This document shows, piece after piece, positions 1 to 8,774 of a stretch of DNA of 64,000 bases; the first letter of the stretch is position 1, and each line of letters starts with the position of its first letter. The notes under the pieces are model-generated. The model did not search any database. It had not been told where the DNA came from and was given only the letters and a program-made list of their open reading frames with translations. Both the position numbers and the translations under genes were made by a program. Origin of the DNA: Lewinellaceae bacterium (GTDB taxonomy: Bacteria; Bacteroidota; Bacteroidia; Chitinophagales; Saprospiraceae); assembly GCA_020636105.1 (NCBI GenBank), contig JACJYL010000001.1:3782001-3846000 (forward strand), in the 5' to 3' direction.

Positions 1-1508
1 ACCCTGATTTCCTTCTCCTGCACCTCCAAAAGAGCATTCGTTAACGTGAGCCTGAAAGTATCCGATTCCGATTCTGTTGCGTATTCGTCCCAGGCTTTTT
101 GCACTTTTTCAATCTCCAATTCAATTTCCTGGTTCCGTAAATCCTGATCGTCGTTTACCTTAACTTCTGCCAGTAAATTATTGATGTCAATCTTTTCCAC
201 TCCATGTTTACTGGATGATTTTTTTAAGGTTTTTTCGGAATGGGAAGGTTTTAGATTGACCTCCTTTACAGGTGTTTCCCCGGGATCAGAGACTTTTAAG
301 TCAGCCTTAGGCGATGGTTCTTCGGCCTGGGTTATGGCAATCGCTTCAGGATTTTTTTTTTCATCCTCCTTGCTAACCACCTTTTCCCCTGTCGATAATG
401 AAGGTATTTCAACCACCCGCTGGATATAAAGCATCTTCAATAAAGCTATCTCTACATGAAGACGTTTGTTCCGGGCCATTTTAAATTCAATATCACAATC
501 ATTGGCAATATTGAGGGCCGTCAATAAAAAGGAATTGCTGCAAATTTCCGACTGGCGGGCATATCGCTGCTGCAGGTTTTCGCCTACTTCAAGGAGTTTT
601 ATGGTTTGACTGTCTTTGCATACCAACAAATTCCGGAAGTGCTCCGCCATTCCATTGATGAAAATATCAGGATCAAAACCCTTTTTTAATATTTCATCAA
701 AAGTATTCAGGACGGAAGCCGAGTCCTCTGTCAAAAATGCTTCGGTCATTTTAAAAAAGTAATCATAATCCAAAATGTTCAGGTTTTGGATTACGTCATC
801 ATATTTTAATTCATTTCCTGAAAAAGCAATGATCCGGTCAAATATGGATAAAGCATCCCGAAGAGCGCCATCTGCCTTTTGAGCAATTACATGCAAAGCA
901 TCCTCATCGGCTTTAATCGATTCCTTCTGACAAATTTCCTGGAGGTGCTTTACGGTATCTCCCACCTGTATTCTTCTGAAATCAAATATCTGGCAACGGG
1001 ATAAAATGGTAGGAATAATCTTATGCTTTTCGGTAGTCGCCAAGATGAATACAGCATAAGAAGGCGGTTCTTCCAGGGTTTTTAAAAAAGCATTAAATGC
1101 CTGTTGCGATAACATATGCACCTCATCAATGATGAAGATCTTATATTTCCCCTGTTGGGGTTGAAACCTTACCTGTTCAATCAGGGCCCTTATGTGTTCG
1201 ACACTGTTATTGGAAGCCGCGTCAAGTTCCGTAATATTGAATGATGTATTTTCCTTAAAAGATTTACAGGATTCACAGGTATTACAGGGTTCGAAATCCG
1301 TTGTGGGACTTTTACAATTGAGTACTTTGGCCAATATCCTGGCACAGCTCGTCTTTCCTACTCCACGAGGACCACAAAACAAAAAGGCATGAGCCAGGTG
1401 ATCACTCTGAAGGGCATTCTTCAAAGTATGGGAAACGTGCTCCTGCCCAACGATTTCATCAAATCTGGTCGGTCTGTATTTTCTCGCCGATACGACAAAG
1501 TTACTCAT
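1..1508 (-). CDS. dnaX: DNA polymerase III subunit gamma/tau, 3' end cut by window
   Basis: Clamp-loader ATPase subunit of the replicative polymerase. Reading the minus strand from the ATG at 1508 gives MSNFVVSARKYRPTRFDEIV, the classic DnaX opening. Next come a Walker A motif GPRGVGKTS at about residue 43, the four-cysteine zinc module (LNC...CNTCESC), Walker B (IFIIDEVHML), sensor 1 (FILATTEKHKI) and the SRCQIFDFRRI segment. After about residue 360 the sequence turns into a low-complexity charged linker, as expected for the tau extension. The frame stays open to base 1, so the C-terminus lies outside the window. It is divergent from the structured intergenic region on its right. No other clamp-loader gene is adjacent. 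Identification is secure. Confidence 0.97.
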   Translation of the reverse strand, partial: MSNFVVSARKYRPTRFDEIVGQEHVSHTLKNALQSDHLAHAFLFCGPRGVGKTSCARILAKVLNCKSPTTDFEPCNTCESCKSFKENTSFNITELDAASNNSVEHIRALIEQVRFQPQQGKYKIFIIDEVHMLSQQAFNAFLKTLEEPPSYAVFILATTEKHKIIPTILSRCQIFDFRRIQVGDTVKHLQEICQKESIKADEDALHVIAQKADGALRDALSIFDRIIAFSGNELKYDDVIQNLNILDYDYFFKMTEAFLTEDSASVLNTFDEILKKGFDPDIFINGMAEHFRNLLVCKDSQTIKLLEVGENLQQRYARQSEICSNSFLLTALNIANDCDIEFKMARNKRLHVEIALLKMLYIQRVVEIPSLSTGEKVVSKEDEKKNPEAIAITQAEEPSPKADLKVSDPGETPVKEVNLKPSHSEKTLKKSSSKHGVEKIDINNLLAEVKVNDDQDLRNQEIELEIEKVQKAWDEYATESESDTFRLTLTNALLEVQEKEIR

Positions 1509-1689
1509 GTAAAATATTTATGTACCAAAGTTAAGGTGTATATATTGATTAGTAGAAAAAATGAACCACTTTCCTTAAAACCAATAATTATTTATTTTAA
1601 ACATGCAGAAAAAACATCATATTATAAATAATGTCTGAAAAAATATTTCACTTTATTATTTTATTTAATATATTTGCTCTGTGTTCATC

Positions 1690-1864
1690 TTAAAACACAA
1701 AATTTAAACAGTACTCACCCATAAATCTGACCAGCCAACTTCTGGTCAACTGTTTACTTTTTAGGCTACCTACTCTATTATCTATTCGTTTATTATTGTC
1801 AACAATAGATAATATACCTTACACAAAATATTTCTCAAATCCTCCTGCTTTACAAGGAGGAGAG
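1690..1864. other. intergenic stretch with several inverted repeats
   Basis: This is part of the 614-bp gap between dnaX and the thioredoxin gene. It holds three clear inverted repeats. The first is TGACCAG/CTGGTCA near 1729-1750, nested inside AAACAGT/ACTGTTT. The second is a 10-bp perfect pair, ATTATCTATT (1777-1786) and AATAGATAAT (1804-1813). The third is TCCTCCT/AGGAGGA (1840-1861), followed by a T-rich stretch, so it could be a terminator for something read rightward. No open reading frame of note is present. The function is unknown. Confidence 0.4.
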
Positions 1865-1870
1865 TTTCTT

Positions 1871-1900
1871 TTTGTTTTCAGCAAAACAGTATAATCTTTG
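1871..1900 (+). promoter_or_regulatory. Bacteroidota-type promoter upstream of a possible small RNA
   Basis: TTTG at 1871-1874 is followed after 18 bases by AATCTTTG at 1893-1900, one mismatch from the phylum consensus TAnnTTTG (-7) with TTTG at -33. Transcription would start near 1905. No start codon with a sensible ORF follows before the hairpin at 1991-2028. Confidence 0.4.
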
Positions 1901-1904
1901 AAAA

Positions 1905-2030
1905 ATTTCAGGATTATTAAAGCATTTTAAATACCTAAAACACTATAAAGGGATTGTGGTACTACCCCTTACACTATGTATTTCACTAATAAAAACCGTC
2001 TGGCCGTTTTGTGTTCAGGCGGTTTTTTAT
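1905..2030 (+). ncRNA. candidate small RNA (unassigned)
   Basis: About 125 bases lie between a promoter-like element and a strong Rho-independent hairpin, with no credible coding frame. An internal hairpin with AAGGG/CCCTT arms can be drawn near 1950-1975. I could not match the sequence to 6S RNA, tmRNA, SRP RNA or RNase P RNA by eye, so the call rests only on the promoter-terminator arrangement. It may instead be an untranslated remnant. Confidence 0.3.
1991..2028 (+). terminator. Rho-independent terminator
   Basis: Stem AAAAACCGTCTG pairs with CAGGCGGTTTTT (one G-T wobble) around a 13-base loop and runs into a T-rich tail. It faces rightward and ends the candidate small RNA. Confidence 0.6.
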
Positions 2031-2062
2031 TTTAAAATCGGCAATGTTTTATATTAAATAAA

Positions 2063-2094
2063 AATCGGTATCGAAAATGCATCCGATACCGATT
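2063..2094 (-). terminator. terminator of the TlpA-like gene
   Basis: Perfect 11-bp stem AATCGGTATCG/CGATACCGATT with flanking A/T runs on both sides, 29 bases beyond the stop of the minus-strand thioredoxin gene. It could also work for rightward transcription. Confidence 0.65.
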
Positions 2095-2122
2095 CTTATT
2101 TTTTTCAGCCTGAAAGAGGTGG

Positions 2123-2668
2123 TCATTGATTAAATAACACCTTAATCTTATCTTCAAGTTCATATTCATTGCCCGGAGAATATCCGGAATGTACATCTAC
2201 GATATTTCCATTTTGATCCACTAACAGGGTATGAGGAATGGATTGAAAATTCAAGGTATTTTTCAAAGCCTGGTTAGCATCTGACAAAATGATGTATTCC
2301 CATCCTTTTGATTCCACAATTGGCTTCACTTTTGCAAGAGCCCGCTGAGTATCTATGGTGATAGCAATAAGTTGCATATCGTATTCTTCCTGCCACTCGT
2401 CATATAAATCAGCAATGGCATCCAGTTCAGTCTGGCAAGGTTTACACCATGATGCCCATAAACTGATTACCGTAATTTTACCTTTTTCAGCATCCGATCC
2501 AACATATTGAGTTAGATTGGTCACCTGGCCGTCCAGGGTTCTGATCTCCGTATCGGGAAGCTTTTGATTTCCATCATGCCTAACAGCCTGGTCGTCAGAC
2601 TGAGAAAAAAGTGAAAAAGAAAAAGTACTCAAAAAAAGTACGGCAAGTAAAAATTTGTTTAATCTCAT
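2123..2668 (-). CDS. TlpA-like thioredoxin-fold lipid- or periplasm-side reductase
   Basis: A 181-residue exported thioredoxin-fold protein. An N-terminal hydrophobic signal (KFLLAVLFLSTFSFSLF) is followed by the AhpC/TSA-Redoxin fold with the active site SLWASWCKPCQTEL, a CxxC of the TlpA/ResA class, and the conserved cis-proline region SIPHTLLVDQNG. Such proteins reduce disulfides in the periplasm, for example during cytochrome c maturation. It is transcribed away from the DUF6029/Omp28 pair at 2.8-5.4 kb, the second gene of which also has a thioredoxin-like CxxC, so a shared role in envelope thiol chemistry is possible but only inferred. The start at the ATG at 2668 gives a normal signal peptide. 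Confidence 0.88.
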   Translation of the reverse strand: MRLNKFLLAVLFLSTFSFSLFSQSDDQAVRHDGNQKLPDTEIRTLDGQVTNLTQYVGSDAEKGKITVISLWASWCKPCQTELDAIADLYDEWQEEYDMQLIAITIDTQRALAKVKPIVESKGWEYIILSDANQALKNTLNFQSIPHTLLVDQNGNIVDVHSGYSPGNEYELEDKIKVLFNQ

Positions 2669-2843
2669 TTTAATTCTTTTTATTTTCTAAATTTAGAGTC
2701 AATTCGTGTTTGCAAAATGACTAAATTGGGTGTTTATTTTTTTTACCGCTAAATTTTAAGGAAAATTACACCCTCAACCATAAATTTGACGGATAATATG
2801 GTAATCGTCACGAAAGAAACGAAAACAAAACTAAACTATTCTA

Positions 2844-4529
2844 ATGAAACAGATTAAAGTTTTCTTAAAATCGCTTTTCCTTCTGTTATTTTGTCACCTG
2901 GCCAACGCTCAGGAAAACTCAGGAGGGCGAATTTCGGGTAATCTGGAGGCAAACAGCAACTTTTTTATTAAAGATACCAAAATAGGGGCTTTTAATACGC
3001 CTCAATACGAACATGAGTTGTTCGGAGCCGATGCCTGGATGAATCTCAATTACAGCAATTGGGGATTTGATTTCGGCCTGCGCTTTGATATTTATAATAA
3101 TTCTTTTCTTCCTGACCCTAAAAATTCCTTTACGGATGAAGGAATTGGTCGCTGGTATATTACCAAAAAAATCCAGGACCTGGAAATTTCAGTAGGGTAC
3201 CTCTATGACCAGGTTGGCAGTGGGATCATTTTCAGGGCTTATGAAGAAAGACCTCTTTTTATTGATAATGCATTAAAAGGGATCAGGCTGACTTATGATC
3301 TTACTCCTGACTGGAAGATCAAAGCTTTCACCGGAAGGCAAAAAAATGTTTTTGATGTTTATCAATCCGTTATTAAAGGAGGAAGCATAGAAGGATATTT
3401 TAACGGAGGAGAGGAAAGCAACTGGTCCAGCGCCCCGGGTTTAGGAGTGGTTGGGCGCACCCACAGTAAGGAATCCATTGACCAGTTGTACTCCACCATT
3501 GGCAGTTACACGTCTCAGGATACGGTAAGCATCCAGTACAATACCTATGCCTTTTCAATCTACAACACCCTCACTGTAGGCAAACTGGGATGGTATGCCG
3601 AAGCAGCCTATAAAACGGAAGAAGTATTTTTTGATAATTATGCTGAAAAACACAATTGGGATGGCAAAATTTCCCAGGGAAAATTTGTTCGTCGCCCGGG
3701 TACGGTATTTTATTCGAGCCTGAGTTATGGGACAAAAGGGTTTGGAATCAATGTCGAAGGCAAACGAACTGAAAATTTTACCTTTAGGGCCAATCCTTTT
3801 CTACAGCTCAATAAAGGGATGTTGAATTTTCTTCCGCCCATGACCAGGATCAATTCTTACCGGCTGACCTCAAGATATGCTGCGGCTACCCAGGACCTTG
3901 GAGAACAAGCTTTCCAGGCAGATATTAATTACAACCCTTCGAAAAAGCTAAATTTCAACTTAAACTTATCCAATATAACGGATCTTCACAATCTCCAGTT
4001 GTATAGGGAATTGTATTTTACGGCCAAGTATAAATACAAAAGAAAATGGGAACTGCTCGCCGGCATTCAGTTGCAGCGATACAACCAGGAAGTTTATGAA
4101 ATCCATCCTGGAGTTCCCATCGTCGAAACGCTCACTCCGTTTTTTGACTTCACCTATAAAATATCCAGGAAAGAGGCACTCAGAATTGAAGGTCAGTATA
4201 TGAAAGTCGGTCAGGACGACCACAATGGTGGAAAGCAGGACTACGGAGACTGGCTTTTTGGGTTGGCAGAATTTACCATCGCTCCCAAATGGACCTTCTC
4301 TGTTTCAGATATGTTTAATATAAATCCCGGAGTAGCTTCCCCTGAGAATGTGAATGGGGAAAAAGAATCCATACATTATCCGAGGTTCGATATTTATTTC
4401 ACGCAAAATGCCAACAGATTTTCGCTGAGTTATGTCAAACAGGTGGAGGGGATTGTTTGTTCGGGAGGTATCTGTCGTTTAGAACCGGCATTCAGCGGAA
4501 TAAAATTTACCGTAAACTCCTCTTTTTAA
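2844..4529 (+). CDS. outer-membrane beta-barrel protein, DUF6029-like
   Basis: A 561-residue exported protein. The signal peptide (KVFLKSLFLLLFCHLANAQ) leads into a long region with alternating aromatic and polar strands typical of a large outer-membrane barrel, ending in the aromatic FTVNSSF. The motif RISGNLEANSNFFIKD near the N-terminus and the overall layout resemble the Bacteroidota DUF6029 family, whose function is unknown. The next gene, an Omp28-like lipoprotein, follows after 22 bases and is very likely co-transcribed. The two may form an outer-membrane unit. The family name is from memory of the pattern, not a search. Confidence 0.65.
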   Translation: MKQIKVFLKSLFLLLFCHLANAQENSGGRISGNLEANSNFFIKDTKIGAFNTPQYEHELFGADAWMNLNYSNWGFDFGLRFDIYNNSFLPDPKNSFTDEGIGRWYITKKIQDLEISVGYLYDQVGSGIIFRAYEERPLFIDNALKGIRLTYDLTPDWKIKAFTGRQKNVFDVYQSVIKGGSIEGYFNGGEESNWSSAPGLGVVGRTHSKESIDQLYSTIGSYTSQDTVSIQYNTYAFSIYNTLTVGKLGWYAEAAYKTEEVFFDNYAEKHNWDGKISQGKFVRRPGTVFYSSLSYGTKGFGINVEGKRTENFTFRANPFLQLNKGMLNFLPPMTRINSYRLTSRYAAATQDLGEQAFQADINYNPSKKLNFNLNLSNITDLHNLQLYRELYFTAKYKYKRKWELLAGIQLQRYNQEVYEIHPGVPIVETLTPFFDFTYKISRKEALRIEGQYMKVGQDDHNGGKQDYGDWLFGLAEFTIAPKWTFSVSDMFNINPGVASPENVNGEKESIHYPRFDIYFTQNANRFSLSYVKQVEGIVCSGGICRLEPAFSGIKFTVNSSF

Positions 4530-4551
4530 TTTAACAAAACAAGGAAGTATC

Positions 4552-5388
4552 ATGCAAAAAATAAAAATATTCCTACTGGCCATTCCATTTATATGTTTTT
4601 CCTGCCATGAAACCATTGTTCCCATTACCATCATTCAACCTGAAGGAGACCGCGTTGTTTTGATGGAAGAATTTTCCGGAGGAAGTTGTGTACCCTGCGC
4701 CAATGCACACGCGGAAATCCAAAACCTGTTGGCTGTTTATCCGGACAACCTGATCGTGATAACCATGCATACTTTCGTAGGCGGACAAGGAAATCCGGTA
4801 CCGGGCAGTACCTATGATTTCAGAAACCAGGAAGCACATGACATCCTTGAAAATTTGGGTTACCCGGAAGGAATTCCCTCCGGAATCATCAACAGGAAAT
4901 TATTTGACACTGAACCAGATCTTCAACTGGGTCTTCCAAGTTGGCCTGGATATATTGCCTCAGAAGTGGAAATCCAACCGAAATTGAGCGTTTATGTTGA
5001 AAATGAGTACGATCAAAACACGAGAAACCTGGTCATACGCGTTAATCTTTTACCCCTGGAAGACCTGCAGGGCGATTTACGTTTGACGGTCGTAATCACA
5101 GAAAGTGGTATCATCAATAAACAACAGACCCCAGATGGTGTTGTAGATGATTATGTACACAATCATATTTTCAGGGATGCCATTTCTTCCACGGAAGGGG
5201 ACGTATTGGGAACGCTAAAATCACAAGAAGAAAAATTGGTAACTTATTCTTATACTTTGCCGGAAGCAGATGGATCCGGTCCGTGGATTCCTGAAAATTG
5301 TGAAATCATTGCCTTTGTGAGTTATGCAGGCCAAGGCGGTGGAATAAAAGATGTATTGCAGGCGGGACACGCCAAAGTCATTGAATAA
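4552..5388 (+). CDS. Omp28-like lipoprotein with thioredoxin-type CxxC
   Basis: A 278-residue lipoprotein: signal MQKIKIFLLAIPFICFSC ends in a lipobox cysteine. The mature part begins with VLMEEFSGGSCVPCANAHAE, a thioredoxin-like fold with a CVPC active-site pair as in Omp28-related outer-membrane proteins. A C-terminal beta-rich region with DVLQAGHAKVIE follows. It is likely anchored at the outer membrane and paired with the barrel gene just upstream (22-base gap). Substrate unknown. Confidence 0.75.
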   Translation: MQKIKIFLLAIPFICFSCHETIVPITIIQPEGDRVVLMEEFSGGSCVPCANAHAEIQNLLAVYPDNLIVITMHTFVGGQGNPVPGSTYDFRNQEAHDILENLGYPEGIPSGIINRKLFDTEPDLQLGLPSWPGYIASEVEIQPKLSVYVENEYDQNTRNLVIRVNLLPLEDLQGDLRLTVVITESGIINKQQTPDGVVDDYVHNHIFRDAISSTEGDVLGTLKSQEEKLVTYSYTLPEADGSGPWIPENCEIIAFVSYAGQGGGIKDVLQAGHAKVIE

Positions 5389-5398
5389 AAATTAATTG

Positions 5399-6514
5399 AT
5401 GAAAGGAACCTTCAGGATTGCTACCATTTCAGGGATACCGTTAAGGATGCACTGGACTTTCCTTTTTATTTTGGCCTGGGTGGGCCTGGCAGGGATGGAT
5501 AACCAGGGGCAGTTGAAATGGGGCCATTTATCCAATTTACTTCTATCTGTTCTTACCCTTTTCGCCTGTGTCATTTTACATGAACTGGGACACGCCTTAA
5601 TGGCGCGCAGGTATGGAATAAAAACCCAAAATATAGTTTTGCTCCCCATTGGTGGAGTGGCCATGCTGGAAAGACTACCTGTTGAACCGAAACAGGAATT
5701 ATTGGTCGCATTTGCCGGCCCAGCGGTTAATTTTTTAATAGCGCTGATCTTTTTTCCCTTTTTACTTACCATGGATCCAGCCCTGTTAAAGGATATGACC
5801 TCCTTTTTATTCAATATTAAAGAAGGCGCTTTTCCACCTTTTAGGGTCACTTTTATTAACTGGTTCTTATTTTTCCTGGTTTCCCTAAACATTATTGTGG
5901 GAATTTTCAACCTGATCCCGGCCATGCCAATGGATGGAGGAAGAATTTTAAGAGCCCTGCTTGCCATAAAATTGCCTAGACATAAGGCAACTCAAATTGC
6001 TGCTACCATCGGGGCAATTATTTCGGGTTGCATCGTAATATTTGGAGTATTTGAATTTAACTGGATTCTGGTTTTGGTTGGATTGTATGTTTTTACTTCC
6101 GCCTTCGGAGAATTCAAAACTATTAAGAATGAACTTTTCTTAATGGAAAATAAAGTGAGCCAGTTGATGGACACAAATTTTACAACGGTAAATGAAAATA
6201 CCTCTCTTTCAAAGATATTGGAAGCCTTTTCCAATCAAGACCTCAATTACATCATTGTAAATAATGAAGAAGAACGGGTGGTAGGCATTCTAACCGAAAA
6301 AACGGTTTTGGAAGCGGTAAAAAATGCCGTAAATCAAAATACAGCAATCGGTTCCTTTTTTCCCTTTCCCGTATTGCAAACAGAGATAAATGAAAGCCTA
6401 CAAAATGCTTTACATTCCATGTACAAAAATGAAAAATCAGCTCTAACGGTAATGAATGGAAAAGAACTAATAGGTGTAATAGACCGTGAAACCATTCATC
6501 ATTTTTTAAAATAA
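5399..6514 (+). CDS. site-2-protease-type M50 metalloprotease with CBS domains
   Basis: A 371-residue membrane protease. It carries the zinc site H61-E-L-G-H65 in a transmembrane segment (VILHELGHALMARRYG) and the second M50 motif with D179 (NLIPAMPMDGGRIL). Four or more hydrophobic segments fill residues 15-240, followed by two CBS motifs in the last ~130 residues (VSQLMDTNFTTV..., PFPVLQTEINESL...). This is the SpoIVFB/Rip3-like M50B subgroup, which cleaves membrane-bound substrates. The CBS pair probably binds a nucleotide. A TTG three bases upstream could extend the frame, but the ATG at 5399 is the natural start. It lies 10 bases after the Omp28-like gene and may be in the same transcript. 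The substrate is unknown. Confidence 0.9.
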   Translation: MKGTFRIATISGIPLRMHWTFLFILAWVGLAGMDNQGQLKWGHLSNLLLSVLTLFACVILHELGHALMARRYGIKTQNIVLLPIGGVAMLERLPVEPKQELLVAFAGPAVNFLIALIFFPFLLTMDPALLKDMTSFLFNIKEGAFPPFRVTFINWFLFFLVSLNIIVGIFNLIPAMPMDGGRILRALLAIKLPRHKATQIAATIGAIISGCIVIFGVFEFNWILVLVGLYVFTSAFGEFKTIKNELFLMENKVSQLMDTNFTTVNENTSLSKILEAFSNQDLNYIIVNNEEERVVGILTEKTVLEAVKNAVNQNTAIGSFFPFPVLQTEINESLQNALHSMYKNEKSALTVMNGKELIGVIDRETIHHFLK

Positions 6515-6521
6515 ACTGACA

Positions 6522-7031
6522 TTAGTTAAGCCCAAGCTTTGCAGCAACGAATACCATAATATCCTCTGATTCCTCAGCAAAAAGTATGGCATTAAAAACG
6601 CTTGAGTCAAAAACCATAATATATCCCTGATCCTTTGCTACGGAATTAATAGCATTTTGGGCTTTTTCCATAATGGGTTGTAATAGTTCATTTCTTTTTT
6701 CCTGAATCTTTTGGGATACCTCCTGTTCATAAGCCTGAATATCCGTTTGCTGCTTTTGCAAAGCCTTCTCAAGATCAGCCTGTTCTTTTGGCGCCAAATC
6801 ACCAGCTTGAACTTGATCATAATAATCCGTCACCTTCTTTTGAAAATCGCTTGCCATTTTCTCTCCTTTCGCTACAAGTTGTTTTTGATACTCTTCCAAA
6901 GTTTTGTCAGCAGCCTTGGTCTCTGGCATGGCAGAAAGTAAATTTCCAAAATTTAAATGACCATATTTTTGGGCAGAACCTATAGATACTGAAACCAATA
7001 TAATAGAAAATAAGAGCAAAAGCTTTTTCAT
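6522..7031 (-). CDS. OmpH/Skp-family periplasmic chaperone
   Basis: A 169-residue protein with signal peptide (KLLLLFSIILVSVSIGSAQ) and the OmpH opening KYGHLNFGNLLSAMPE. Residues 40-135 form long charged amphipathic helices, the coiled-coil tentacles of Skp. The end, IMVFDSSVFNAILFAEESEDI, matches the conserved strand of the family. Skp trimers hold unfolded outer-membrane proteins in the periplasm. It stands alone here, convergent with the M50 gene (7-base gap). Bacteroidota often carry several paralogues, so I give no symbol. Confidence 0.88.
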   Translation of the reverse strand: MKKLLLLFSIILVSVSIGSAQKYGHLNFGNLLSAMPETKAADKTLEEYQKQLVAKGEKMASDFQKKVTDYYDQVQAGDLAPKEQADLEKALQKQQTDIQAYEQEVSQKIQEKRNELLQPIMEKAQNAINSVAKDQGYIMVFDSSVFNAILFAEESEDIMVFVAAKLGLN

Positions 7032-7059
7032 GATAATCTGATTTGATGATAATAAAAAT

Positions 7060-7067
7060 CAAAGATA
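7060..7067 (-). promoter_or_regulatory. -7 element of the OmpH gene
   Basis: Read on the minus strand this is TATCTTTG, a perfect TAnnTTTG box, 29 bases upstream of the ATG at 7031. No convincing -33 TTTG was found at the usual distance. Confidence 0.5.
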
Positions 7068-7164
7068 ATTTAAGTCAGAAAGTTAATCTACTATTTAACA
7101 TTACAATAACTCATTTAATAAAACAAAAAGTTTGTTTAAATTAGCAATTTTAAAACATAAAGTT

Positions 7165-7172
7165 TATATTTG
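7165..7172 (+). promoter_or_regulatory. -7 element of the glucosaminidase gene
   Basis: TATATTTG matches TAnnTTTG exactly and lies 29 bases before the ATG at 7201. An AAAAGGAGTT ribosome-binding site directly precedes that ATG, which decides the start against an upstream in-frame TTG at 7132. Confidence 0.5.
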
Positions 7173-7200
7173 TAAAACTAATCGTTTTAAAAAAGGAGTT

Positions 7201-8073
7201 ATGGCCAATAAATATTTACAGATCATCCAATCAAAAGTCAACGATCAGATTGATGAAATAAAAATTAAGGTCCGGCAAATCACCGAAAATATCCGACAGC
7301 TTGTAAGAGCCTATTGGTTCAAAACCGTCATGCTTGGTATCCTGGTATGGATGTTTCTCATTAAAGATGTAAGCATTAATTTGAACTTAAAGGCCCAGGC
7401 CGGAAATAATGCTGCTATTCAATATATTGAAAGCCCTTCGGGATTTCAGGAGGATCAAGCTATCCCACAAAATACCTCCCTGCTAAACAGAGATGAAAAT
7501 AGAACTGGAGAAAATACCCGTTTTGAGACCGGGAAAGCAGACAACCCCATGAACACTTATTCAAATCTTCCGTTTTCTGAAAATTCATTAGACCTGTCTG
7601 AATCGGAATTAAAAAAACTGGAAAAAATAAAGAAGCAAAAAGCCTATGTAAAAAAATATTCGGCAATGGCTAAGGAGGAAATGAAAACTTACGGCATTCC
7701 GGCCAGTATTACCCTGGCTCAAGGTTTATTGGAAAGTAATGCGGGGGAAAGTAAACTGGCCGTAGACAACAATAATCACTTCGGATTAAAGTGTTTTTCC
7801 CGGCAATGTAAAAAAGGACATTGCAGTAATTTTACAGATGATTCACACAAGGATTTTTTTAAAATTTTCAAGGAACCTGCGGACAGCTATCATGCGCACA
7901 GCAAGTTATTAAAAAACGGAAGCCGATATTTCTCCCTGTTTAAAATTAAAAAAGCTGATTATAAAGGATGGGCAAAAGGCCTTAAAAAAGCCGGATATGC
8001 AACAGACCCGAATTATGATAAAAAACTTATCCGCCTGATTGAGGAATTGAAGTTGTATAAATATGATAAATAA
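7201..8073 (+). CDS. glucosaminidase (GH73-type) peptidoglycan hydrolase
   Basis: A 290-residue membrane-anchored cell-wall hydrolase. One transmembrane segment (FKTVMLGILVWMFLI) is followed by a low-complexity linker. The catalytic domain starts near residue 150: YGIPASITLAQGLLESNAGESKLAVDNNNHFGLKC, with the glutamate of the QGLLES signature as the likely acid. The HSKLLKNGSRYFSLFK and KGWAKGLKKAGYATDPNYDKKL blocks are typical of FlgJ/LytG-like N-acetylglucosaminidases. It cleaves glycan strands and probably helps in septation or remodelling. Start chosen at the ATG with an adjacent GGAG site. Identification is firm at family level; no LysM domain is present. Confidence 0.9.
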   Translation: MANKYLQIIQSKVNDQIDEIKIKVRQITENIRQLVRAYWFKTVMLGILVWMFLIKDVSINLNLKAQAGNNAAIQYIESPSGFQEDQAIPQNTSLLNRDENRTGENTRFETGKADNPMNTYSNLPFSENSLDLSESELKKLEKIKKQKAYVKKYSAMAKEEMKTYGIPASITLAQGLLESNAGESKLAVDNNNHFGLKCFSRQCKKGHCSNFTDDSHKDFFKIFKEPADSYHAHSKLLKNGSRYFSLFKIKKADYKGWAKGLKKAGYATDPNYDKKLIRLIEELKLYKYDK

Positions 8074-8209
8074 TATCAATATATTTAAATTTCAAATTAA
8101 ACACTTTGTAGTAAAAAAATCGCTTTAAAAAGCCATCCATCGCCCTGTGCTTTATGCTGCCTGACGCGGTAGGAAGCCAGGCTAAGGAAATACAAAAAAA
8201 CAAAGCTAC

Positions 8210-8613
8210 AGGGCTTTCAGCCCTTTCTTGTGGCCGTTTATTGATTTGACTTAAAGGCCAGGGGTCCTGATGATATTTTACCCAGTGCCTGCCTGACGCC
8301 GCTGGTTACTGTATATACATAACTTACTTTTTACTGAGGTTCAATTTAATTCAACCCATTTCAGGGTTGTTATTCTTTTTGTTTGACGCAGCATTTCATA
8401 CTGCGTTATTAAAATTAATGCCCGTTAGGCATTTTATGTGAAGGTTTACCCATTTGTGTAGGCCAATACCGTTTTTTTCTCAAGCCTATTCCCGACAGGG
8501 AATCAACCTGCCGCAGGCAGGTATTAATGGCAATGGATGAAATCCATTGTTTAAAAAATTAATTTGGCAACCCTGCCTGGCAAAGCCGACGGCAGACAGG
8601 CATGAAAGGGTTG
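8210..8613. repeat. array of small hairpins and CCTGCC palindromes in a 700-bp gap
   Basis: The gap 8074-8774 has no credible gene. It holds a run of short hairpins: AGGGCTTTCAGCCCT (8210-8224), CAACCC/GGGTTG (8352-8369), ACGCAG/CTGCGT (8386-8406), AATGCC/GGCATT (8417-8433), CCTGCC-GCA-GGCAGG near 8508-8522, and CAATGGAT/ATCCATTG (8531-8549). A nested CAACCC...GGGTTG with CCTGCC-type arms closes the run (8568-8613). The stems differ but the layout is repeated, like REP-type intergenic elements. Confidence 0.6.
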
Positions 8614-8774
8614 AATAGTATCTACCCAAAAGTAATATTTGTGTATATACGGTAGACACCGCAGGCAGGCTAAAGCACTGGACAATGAAAATATCGCTAA
8701 AGCCCCGGGCAATGAAAATTTTATTCTTATCTAATCTCTTTAATCCTTTCTGGTTCACTAAAAAGAAACGGCTA

